The notes under the pieces were generated by a model. It was given only the letters and a program-made list of their open reading frames with translations. It searched no databases and was not told where the DNA came from. Shown here in pieces: positions 54,458 through 63,800 of a DNA stretch of 64,000 nucleotides. Each line of letters begins with the position of its first letter. Position 1 is the stretch's first letter. Position numbers and translations under genes: made by a program. Origin of the DNA: Prosthecobacter algae (GTDB taxonomy: Bacteria > Verrucomicrobiota > Verrucomicrobiia > Verrucomicrobiales > Verrucomicrobiaceae); the NCBI RefSeq assembly GCF_039542385.1, contig NZ_BAABIA010000008.1, forward strand, positions 186,001 through 250,000. The letters are read 5' to 3'.

Positions 54458-55582
54458 TTAGGCCGCAGCGCGTTTTCGGGTCATCAGCAAGGTCACCACC
54501 AGGAGCAGGAAAAGCAGACCGGTGCTGGCCGCGAAAAAGGTGGTCAGCATGTTCCATCCTGCCCCGCCTTCATGATCGTGATCTCCATGCCCGCCCTGAG
54601 CAGCGGCGATTTGTTCCTTGGACATCTCCGTGCCATCCTCATTGTGGGGATGGCCGTGGGCGGCATCCATGGCCACTTTGAGGGAAACACTGCCTTTGCC
54701 CGCAAAGGCGAGGGCGTAAGCGCCACGGACCACCACTTCATCGCCCGGAAAGAGGCCGCTGAGGACTTCGACAAACTGGTCGTTCTGCGCACCGAGGACG
54801 ACATTGGTTTTCACAAAGGCGTTTTTGAGATCGTAGTCCTTAATATAAACAAACCGCTCTGCCGCATCTCCCTGAATGGCAGTGCGAGGGATGGAGAGCA
54901 CGTTTTCACGGGTGCTGACGACGATGCTGAACTCCGCCTTGAGGCCGGGACGCAGCAGCCCGTCGGGATTGGGAACATGAAAGGCCGCCTCGACGGTGCC
55001 AGTGGCCTCATCCGCCAGGGTGCCAATGTGAGCCAACTTGGCCTCAAAGACCTTGTCTGGCAGGGCGCTGAGGCGGATGTGAGCCGGCTGGCCGAGCTGT
55101 AACCGTCCAGCGAGATGCTGCGGCACCTGGGCGGCGGCCTCGACCGTCTCCAGATCCACAATTTCCATCAGCACCTGATCCGGTGAAATAGGCTGCCCAA
55201 CGGCGATGTCCACCTTGGCCACCGTTCCCGTGATGGGTGACGTGAGCGCGACCGTGGGTGGCGGATCTCCTGGCTGGCGGCTTTCCACCCAGGCGACTTC
55301 GTCTCCTTCATCCACGGCCTGATGCGGGATGGCGAGCACGGAGAAGGCGCGGCCTAGGATGCGGCTGCTGACGATGGCTTTTTTGCCCGGCAGCACCTCG
55401 ATGTGACCCAGAGCAAAGATGGTCTCTTCAAAGAGGGTTTCCTCAGCCTCGGCAAACTGAAGCTGGAGATTGGCCACGGCCGATTCCTCCAAAATCACGG
55501 TATTGCCCAGACGTTCGGGATCGGCTGCGGCCACACTGAGCAGCGGCAGGAGGACTAACCAAAAACAGGTTTTAAAATTCAT
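54458..55582 (-). CDS. RND periplasmic adaptor with His-rich tail and C-terminal membrane helix
   Basis: A 374-residue membrane-fusion protein: signal peptide (MNFKTCFWLVLLPLLSVAAA), barrel-sandwich/lipoyl halves around VSSRILGRAF and SPITGTVAKVDIAVGQPI, a beta-barrel domain and a membrane-proximal domain. Unusually, residues ~310-345 are His-rich (HGHPHNEDG, GGHGDHDHEGG) and are followed by a C-terminal transmembrane helix (FFAASTGLLFLLLVVTLLM). Ordinary adaptors are anchored, if at all, at the N-terminus. It links the pump to the TolC channel. Its stop codon TAA is part of a GCCTAAC word. Confidence 0.9.
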   Translation of the reverse strand: MNFKTCFWLVLLPLLSVAAADPERLGNTVILEESAVANLQLQFAEAEETLFEETIFALGHIEVLPGKKAIVSSRILGRAFSVLAIPHQAVDEGDEVAWVESRQPGDPPPTVALTSPITGTVAKVDIAVGQPISPDQVLMEIVDLETVEAAAQVPQHLAGRLQLGQPAHIRLSALPDKVFEAKLAHIGTLADEATGTVEAAFHVPNPDGLLRPGLKAEFSIVVSTRENVLSIPRTAIQGDAAERFVYIKDYDLKNAFVKTNVVLGAQNDQFVEVLSGLFPGDEVVVRGAYALAFAGKGSVSLKVAMDAAHGHPHNEDGTEMSKEQIAAAQGGHGDHDHEGGAGWNMLTTFFAASTGLLFLLLVVTLLMTRKRAAA

Positions 55583-55593
55583 GAATGCAAAAG

Positions 55594-55944
55594 TTACAAA
55601 TTCACACCCGCGCTTTTCAGCAGGCGCATGGTTAAGAAGTACAGGATGATTGTGAGGACGATGCCGGTGCCGAAGGCTGGCCAGAAGCCGCCGAGCTTTT
55701 TGATGAGCCAGGGCATGAGGATGAACATGGGCAGCGTGGGCAGGACAAACCAGAAGGTGCCAAAGGCATGCCGCCCGATGAGAGCGGAGTCCTTTGTCTC
55801 CAGGTAGATCCAGATGAACGCGAGGAGGGAGGTCAGCGGCAGCGAATGGATGATGCTGGCCGCGCTGTTGTTGCGCTTGGCGATCTCGGTCACGATGACA
55901 ATGACGCCAGCGCTGAGGAAGAGCTTGATGAGGTAGTAGGCCAT
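55594..55944 (-). CDS. DUF3147-family small membrane protein
   Basis: A 116-residue protein with four hydrophobic segments; KLFLSAGVIVIVTEIAKR, SLLAFIWIYLETKD and GTFWFVLPTLPMFIL match the DUF3147 family. The function is unknown. It is encoded between the TolC-like and adaptor genes of the metal-efflux operon (34 and 11 bp gaps), which suggests an accessory role in the same process. Confidence 0.87.
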   Translation of the reverse strand: MAYYLIKLFLSAGVIVIVTEIAKRNNSAASIIHSLPLTSLLAFIWIYLETKDSALIGRHAFGTFWFVLPTLPMFILMPWLIKKLGGFWPAFGTGIVLTIILYFLTMRLLKSAGVNL

Positions 55945-55978
55945 GGCTTTTCGATGAATCGGTTAGGCAAAAGATGGT

Positions 55979-57184
55979 TTAGCGTGCGGAGCCGACAGCG
56001 GCCTCGTAACGGATGCGAGCGAGATGAAAATCCCGAGTGGCATCCAGGACGGCGGCTTCGAGCAGCAGGCGCTGCTCGCGGGCACGGAGGACGGTGAGGA
56101 GGTCCGTCTGGCCGGTTTCGTAGGCTTTCTCCAGCTTGTCGGTCTGCTGTTTGACGAGGGGCAGCAGCTTGTCGCGGGTTTCACTGACGAGGGCCGCATT
56201 GGCCTCCATCTCACGGCGGGCGGTTTCTGCCTCGCTGGTGATCTCGGCAGCGAGGGCGGCAGCCTCCAGGCGGGCACGTTCGATGCTCGCTTTCTTCTCC
56301 GCGATCTCCCCCTGGTTGCGGTTCCATAATGGCAGCGGAATGGAGAAACGGAAGCCGACGAAACCCGTGCGCTCTGTCTGGCGAGAGGTGACGTCCTGCT
56401 GTTCGCGTGCGGCAAAGAATCCGGCGCTAACATCCTGATAACGCCGGGCGTGGGCGAGGGAGGCCTCAGTCTGCGCGGTCTGTGTTTTGGCCTGAGCAAG
56501 CTGATAGTCGGCACGCTGCTGCCAGGGCACTCTGCCCGGAAGCGTGAGAGCGGAGAGCTCCCCGGTGATCTGCAAGGCCTGAGATGGCGAGTAACCCAAC
56601 ATGGGCTTGAGCTGGCCCTGAAGGCTGACGGTTTCGATCTCGATGCGGCGTGCCTCTAGCTGGAGGCGCTGGGCATCCACCTGGGCCTGGGCGGCATCCA
56701 GGGGGGAGAGTTCCCCTGCTTCGGCACGGTCTTTGGCAAAGGTGGAAAGCTTTTGCGCAAGCTGATTCTGTTGCTGGCGCAGAGCACGCTGTTTTTCCAG
56801 AGCGACAAGCCTGACTGCGAGGATGCGAGCGTCTGCAATGAGGCGGCGTTCCACGTCCTTCACCTCTAGCTCGGCGGACGTGACGAGCTGTGCGCTGAGC
56901 TGCCTTTCCAAGCCGAGACGGCGGGTGATGGGGAAGGACTGATCCAGCGAAAACTCGGTGGAGCGGGGGGAAACGCGGCTCTCGTTTTGAAACTGGGTGC
57001 CGAGGGTGGGATTGGCCAGGCGTCCGGAACCGAGCTGGCGGCCACGGGCCTCCTCCACGGCCATGCGGGCGGCCTTGAGCTGCGGGTGATGATGGCGCAC
57101 ACGGGGTGCGATGTCGGAAAGGGTCAGGGCCGAGGCGGACGTGGTGAACGTGAGGCCGAGCAGAAACAGGAAAGGACGATGCAT
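55979..57184 (-). CDS. TolC-family outer-membrane efflux channel
   Basis: A 401-residue protein with signal peptide (MHRPFLFLLGLTFTTSASA) and two OEP repeats of long helices and strands, for example LPLWNRNQGEIAEKKASIER and YETGQTDLLTVLRAREQR. It forms the outer-membrane exit duct of the tripartite pump. Second gene of the operon, after the His-rich protein. Confidence 0.93.
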   Translation of the reverse strand: MHRPFLFLLGLTFTTSASALTLSDIAPRVRHHHPQLKAARMAVEEARGRQLGSGRLANPTLGTQFQNESRVSPRSTEFSLDQSFPITRRLGLERQLSAQLVTSAELEVKDVERRLIADARILAVRLVALEKQRALRQQQNQLAQKLSTFAKDRAEAGELSPLDAAQAQVDAQRLQLEARRIEIETVSLQGQLKPMLGYSPSQALQITGELSALTLPGRVPWQQRADYQLAQAKTQTAQTEASLAHARRYQDVSAGFFAAREQQDVTSRQTERTGFVGFRFSIPLPLWNRNQGEIAEKKASIERARLEAAALAAEITSEAETARREMEANAALVSETRDKLLPLVKQQTDKLEKAYETGQTDLLTVLRAREQRLLLEAAVLDATRDFHLARIRYEAAVGSAR

Positions 57185-57288
57185 AAAGATGAGAATTTGA
57201 GATGGGAGGCCTAACTAAAAAGTCAGTGCCAATGCCGGGACAGCCTGGGGCAGATCATCATCGTGGATGACGGCCCTGGGTCCGCGTC

Positions 57289-57729
57289 TCAAATTCTGAT
57301 TGCGATGGTGCGTGTGAGCACCTTCGGCCATCGTCGGCCACTGCCATCATCCCTGGGCGGATGCATCCCTGGGCGGCGTGCCGGATCGTTGACCAAAAGA
57401 AGCAGGGGGGGAAGATCCAAGGTGGCCAGCACGGCGAGCACAGGCACAGGGAGGGCTGAGGACTGCGAAACAAGCTGCTTGGCGTGGCCCGGCTCTTTCA
57501 AGGGTTCATGCTCGTGAGTGTCACCCCCGGTCTCGTCATGGTGATGAGACGGTTCATCATCGTGGTGGCAGGCAACCCCGTGGGGACCGTGGCAATGGTC
57601 ATAGGCGGTGATCTCCACCTCGCCGCCGCAATCGCAGATGTAACCGCGCATCAGCCCGAAAACCTGCGCCCAGCCCAGCGCAAGAAGCGCGAGGCAGGTG
57701 AGGATTTGGTAACGGGCTTTTGAGCGCAT
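57289..57729 (-). CDS. His/Cys-rich exported or membrane protein at head of RND operon
   Basis: A 146-residue protein with an N-terminal hydrophobic segment (ILTCLALLALGWAQVFGL), then CDC (32-34) and a run of about fifteen His, Cys and acidic residues between 45 and 82, including CHHDD, SHHHDET and HEHE. A second hydrophobic segment (VPVLAVLATLDLPPLLLLV) follows. The composition indicates metal binding. It starts the efflux operon, 105 bp before the TolC gene. The last ~25 residues are basic and of doubtful conservation. I do not recognise the family. Confidence 0.7.
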   Translation of the reverse strand: MRSKARYQILTCLALLALGWAQVFGLMRGYICDCGGEVEITAYDHCHGPHGVACHHDDEPSHHHDETGGDTHEHEPLKEPGHAKQLVSQSSALPVPVLAVLATLDLPPLLLLVNDPARRPGMHPPRDDGSGRRWPKVLTRTIAIRI

Positions 57730-57836
57730 ACGGGGGTAACTACGTCTATGACAGAGCCTTTTGTCAAACGTTCATCTCTGCGGGAGACGGGACGAAAGAC
57801 TTGCTACGGGCACCTCATTTCACCTAGAACAGAACC

Positions 57837-60800
57837 ATGGACCGGCGCTTTGTTTTTTTCTCCCTGCTTTTCACCCAGCTCTTAGGAGCGCAGGAGCCAC
57901 CGGCGGAGGCCAAGCGCTATCACGAACTGCTGCTGAGACGCCCACAGGCAGGCACGATGTTTGACCGATTTCACGATGCGTGGCTGGAGGCGGCCCCTGC
58001 GGAGGACCTGCTGAAGTTTCTGGAAAATCGGGTACAGGGTGCGGAGGCCAAAGCGGCGGATCACCGCCTGCTGGCGCTACTGCACGCGCGGCGTGGGCAG
58101 GATGCGGAGGCGCTGAAGGCCCTGGATGCGGCCTTGAAACTGGCCCCCAAGGATGCAGAGGCGTGGTTTGAAAAGGCGCGCGTGCAGGCGCGGCAGTCGG
58201 ATTTCGAAGGAGCGCTGAAGAGTTTGGAGGCAGCCACGGCTGCGGCACCGGGGGAGCAGCTACGGGTTGACATTGCGAGGCAGCAGGGGCGTGCCCTGCT
58301 GAGGCTGAACCGCACACCGGAAGCATTGCAAACGTGGTTAGGTCTGGCAAAGGAGCATCCCACGGACCTGGATCTGGCCGAGGATGTGGTGGAGCTGATG
58401 GCTGAAGAAGGGCTGTATGCCGAGGCGGCGGCGGAGGCCAAAACCTTGGTGGAGCGAACCAAAGCCCCTTCTGAAAAACTGGCCCGCCAACTGCGCCTGG
58501 GCGACCTACTGCTGAGGGCGGAGAAACGTGACGAGGCGCTGGCCGTGCTGGAAGCTGCCCTGGTCCAGAGCGGCCAGGACTCCTGGGTGGAGGCGGATGT
58601 GCTGTCGCGGCTGGATCAGGTGTTCCGCCGGGAAGATGATCTGGACGGGCTGAAACAGCGGCTCGAAGCTCTGACCAAATTTCATGCGCAGCGCGTCAAC
58701 ATCGGCCTGGCATTTGCCCGGGTACAGGGGGAAATGGGGGATGCGGAGGCGGCTGTGAAGCTTTTCCGCGAACTGCTGGCCCGCAATCCTGGGCGGCGCG
58801 ATCTACAAGAGGCCTATCTTTCTTTATTGGAGGGTCTGGACCGCATCGCGGAAGCGGCGGAGCAGGCCCAGGTGCTGGTGAAGCAGCATCCCGACGACAA
58901 GGAACTGCTGATCCACCTGGCGACGCTGGAGGAACGCCAAAAGCGGCTACCCGAGGCGCAAACAGCCCTGACGGCTTACCTGGAAAAAAGCGTGGTCAAT
59001 GGCGTGGCTCCAGAAAATGACCACCTGCGAATCGCCCGGCTGCTGGAGAATTGGGATTTGAAAGAAGAGGCCGAGGCTGCCTACCAAAAGTTGGTGGCGG
59101 CGCATCCGGAGAGTGTCTCCGCTCGAGAGGCGCTGGCGCATTATCTGCATCGAACTAAGGACGATGAGGCTGCCCTGAAGATCTGGAAAGCACTCGTCCA
59201 GAAAGGTGAGCTTGAGGATGTCTTGCGGGCAGGCCAGGCACTGCTAGCCCATGGCCTAACCAAAGAGGCCCAGGAGCTCCTGGTCACACGGGAAAAGGAT
59301 CTGGCCGAGCAGACACGCTTCCTCGGACTGCTGACCCAGCTTGCGTTGACTAACAAACAATCCGACAAAGCGGTCGCATGGTCGCGCAAGCGGCTGGCCT
59401 TGACGGGGGAAGCCTCCGGGCTGCAAGAGGCGGTGAAGCTGGCCCATCAGGCCATCCGCGACGGGCAGATGGCGGCTAAGATTATCGCCGAACTGAAAGG
59501 CCAAGCGGAAATGACCATACCGGACCGCTGCCTGCTGGCGGAACTGCTGGAGGAAGCCGGGCAGCCCCAAGAGGCGGAGGCGGCCCTTCAGGCTCCGCAG
59601 GCCACGCCTGCGCAGCAGCTCATGCTCAGCACCCAGCAGGTGAGGCTGCTCGAACAACGACAAGATTGGGCCGGGGCAGCGGAGGCACTGGCTCTGGGAA
59701 TGCAACTGCCCGGAGGGATGACCAGCGACCGGGCCCAGCAACTGGCGCGGCTGCACCGGCGCACGCTGGCTTATGACAAGGCGCTGACCGCCCTCGCCGA
59801 GTGGAAAAAACTGTCCCCGGGAGCGGTGCAACCGTGGCTGGAGGAATCCGCCATCCTGATGGAGCAGGCCAAACAGTCCGCCGCGCTGGACGTTCTGCGT
59901 GCGGCTTCGCGGAAGTTCAGTGACGACACCGATGTGATGAGCACGCTGGCCGCCGCCCTGGCCGCAGCAGGCAAAATGGAGGAAGCACGCACCGCCTACA
60001 TGGCCCTCTATGAACAGACGGAGGATCCCGTGGCCAAGCTGCGGTTTTTGACGCCGCTGGCCCAAATGTCCCAATACTCCGGCGCGCTACCACGTCTGCT
60101 GGAGGACTTCCAGCAGAGGCAGCGGCAAAACCGTGCTAGCGCCCTGCCCTGGCTGGCCCTGGCAACTCTGCATGCGGCGACCAACAATGACGAGGAACGT
60201 CGGCGCTGCCTGTATGAAGCCTCACGCCTGCGGCCCAAGGACCTGAGCCTGCTGACGGAGATCGCCCGGATCGAAGAAGAAAATGGCCTGTATGAAGCCG
60301 CCCTGCGGACGCTGAATGCGGCAGCTCCTCTGGATAGCAGCCCAGCCACGCGGCAGAAGATCGCTGCCCTGATGATTGAAAACGGGGATGAGGAAGCGGG
60401 CTACCGTCTGATCTTCGAACTGGCAGGAGTCAGCACCGCGAGTGCGCGGGCGATCGAGAGCATGGCGGATACGCTTTGCGAACATGGCCAGTGGCACCGT
60501 GCCATTTCCCTCCTGGACCCGCTGCTACCACGCTTTCCCAAAGATTATCGGCTGCACTATCTGAAGGCCGTGGCCCTGGAGGAAGAAGGGCGGCAGGAAG
60601 AGGCCATCGCCGCCTTTGTACACCTGATGAGCCTGCATGAGGAACTGCCCGAGGTCCTGGCCGCCGCACCCGCAGCCAATGCCCAGCAGCCGCAGAGCTT
60701 CAGCCTGGAGCTCCCATCCCTGCCCCCTGGCACCGCCGAATGGCTGCAACTGCCGAGCGTCTCTTACCTGGCCTATCAGCACCGGCAAAAGCAGCGCGGC

Positions 60801-63800
60801 AGCTACGGCCACATGCATGGCTACATGCAGATGAACCGCCCCGCACAGGGTGCCCTGCCCTCCGGTTGGGTGCAGCAGCCAGCGAATGTCACCAATCTCT
60901 CTGCTATGGCGCTGTATCACCTGGTGGAGATGGGCCAGGGACTGAAGGTGGATGAACGCGCCAGCTTGGTGAGGCATATGGAAGCCGCAGGCATCCGCGA
61001 TTCCGCCCTGCTGCTGGAAGTGCCTGTGTATGAGGGCCAGCTCGGCATCCCCCCAGATTTGCTGGAGGCACACCCAGACCACCAGGCACTGCACGCGCTG
61101 TGGCTGATGCATGTGAACCAATTTCAGGGAGATCTGCTGCCAAGCCTGAAACGCTGCGTGGCGCTGTTCAAGGACAGCTACCCGCTGCTTGCCTTCCAGG
61201 CAGGGATGGCGGCGCTGGCCCTCAATGAATCCCAGGGTGACGCCCTGGCTGGCGAAGTGCTGGCCAACGCGAAAAATCTGCCCGAGGGGAACAACAACGC
61301 GATGGGCTACCTCCTCAGTGCCGTGCAGCGCCGTTTGCAAGCCAGCGCAGACGGCCCGCCCCTGCCCACTGAATTGACGCAGCAGGTGATGGCCTTGACC
61401 CAAGAATGGTCCGAATCCCTTTATCGTCAGCAAAGCTCAAAACAACAACCCTGGAGCGGCTACTCGCTGATCATGCTCTTTGTTGCCCTGGAAAACTGGG
61501 AGGGTGTGGCGGATCTTTTAGAGAAGGAGAACGCGGTACACCTGAGCAGCAAGACCCCTCTGGTGCAGCAGCAGAGGTATCCTTCCAGCCAGTTTGAGCC
61601 CCAGCCCCTCCCCGCCATGTGGTCGGGCCTGGAGGTGGCCCCCAGCATGACTCAGATTTTTCAGCAACTGGGACGCGGAAGAAACGGCCTGGGCTTTCCG
61701 GGAGGAAGCGTCTCTTTTGGCGGCTCAGAAACGGAAGAAGCTGAGGATGGCGATGCCGGCACCCAAGCTGGACTGAGAAAAATGACTGCGGGGCTGAAGA
61801 CGCCCAGCCTGAAACTGCTGCTAAACTGCATGCGCGGGCTGGAGGAAGGAAAAGCCGGGCTGGCCGAGCTGACGAAACAACCGGACCTGAAAACCGACGA
61901 CTGGCTATTCGCCGCCAGTCTGGCGCAGTCCCTTCAGGACTTCCCGCGCCAGATCGCCTGCCTGCGTGAAGTCAGCGCCCGCAAGCCAGATGCCATGGTG
62001 CAGCAGACCGTGGATAACGCCCTCATCTTCGGTGCGCTCCAGGTGGTCAACTCCGGTTCCGTCCTTTCCCCGGAGATTAAGCCCGCGGTTCTGGAGAGCT
62101 TCGAGCGGCGACGGGCCGCCCTGCCTGCATCACCGCCCAACAGCTATCTGGTGGACGTTGCGGCGACTCTTGGCTTCACCGAGCAACTGGAGCTGCTGAC
62201 AAAAGCTGCCGCCACTCGGCAGCCCTCTGCACAGGTATCCCGCAGCAGCAGCAGCAATCCGTACTCGCGCCGTCAAAGCCAGACCCAGCAGGGCCCCTAT
62301 GGCAAGCTGGACAAGCTGCTGGCCGATCAAAACCAGGCCGCCGTTTTTGCTGAATTCCAGCAGCAGGTGGGGCGCATCGGCGACCTGTGGTTTGGAGTGA
62401 ACTGGGGCAATGCCGACAATGAACTGCAGGCCCTGCGCGGCGTACTGGATAAACGCCAGGCCACGGGCCGGCTGATGGAAGAGCTGAAGGCCGCGCCGAA
62501 AACCGGCTGGCAAAACCTACAACGGGAAGCGGCCTTTTTTGAACTCATGGGCCATGACCAGACAGCGGTGGAAACCTATGAGGCCGCGCTGGCCCTGAGA
62601 CCCCGGAATTGGGAAGTGCGTAGCAGGCTGGCACTGCTCCTGGCCCGCAAGGATGTGGAAAAGGCCCTGCCCCATCTGGCGGCCATTCCGCGCCTGGAGC
62701 TGCGGCAGGCGCTGCAGCGGATCTGCCAGGAAATCAGCCCCCGGTCCTATTCCGGCCGGGTCTTCGAGCACCGTCTGGCGGTGATCCGACTGATGACAGC
62801 CTATGTGGAGAAACATCTGGACCCCAAACGACGGCTGGATCCGGCCCTGATCAGCCAGTTCTCCCAGATGCCCAACTACATCCAGCAGGGTGAGTACAAT
62901 GACCTCTCATTCCCCGCTTTGTATGAAACGAATCCGCCTCGCGAAGCCCTTTCCGATGCGGCCACAAAAGTCCGGGATCAACTGCGCAGCGCCCATGATG
63001 CCTTCTGCCTGGCGCTGATGAAGATTCCGATGCTGGCCCAAAGCGGATTTGGCCCCTACGCCGGCCTTGCGGAGAAAGACGGTCAACCGCCGGAAAAGCT
63101 GGAAACCCTGGCCCAGGAAATCCTGAACCGCCAGATCCTGGCGCGCCGCTATGCGCCAAACCTGGGCTACTGGTTTGGCCGGTCACCCTCTCGCTACGGC
63201 GGCCAGAGCAATCAAATCTCCATGCCCCAGCCAGAGGACATCCTGCTGCGAGTGCTTGTGGCCCGTAAGGAAGAGGCCAAGATCGAAACCGAACTCCTGC
63301 CACTGATCCGGAAAGCCAGCGGCCCAGCGGCTGAGAAGCAGATGAGGGCCTACACCCGCCTGCTGACCTGCCCTGAAGTCGAGTTTCTGGCCGCCGCCCG
63401 GATATGGAACCGCAGTCAGGAGGAAATTGGCTCAGTCAGCGGGTACCAGGAGATCACCCGTATCTGGGCAGAACGCCGCTTCAGCGCCCCTATTCATGAC
63501 ATCTACCTGGAGAAGCTGAAGAGCCGCAACTTCAACGTGAATATGCAGCAAATAGCCGGCTACATGCAGATTCTGGCCAAAGCCGGAAAGATGGACGCCG
63601 CCGCCACCTTCCTGAATCAAACACGCAACATCCTGTTAGGCAAAGAAGAGGAAGAGCGAAGGAAATCACTGGCCGAATTTGTGAGCATGCAGGATTCTCC
63701 CAACCGCCGGTACGGGATGTACAATCCCAACGCCGCAGCCACACGCTGGCAGATTTACCTCTCGCTGCTGAGCGAGGTGATCCGCCAGGGCCCCGCGCAT

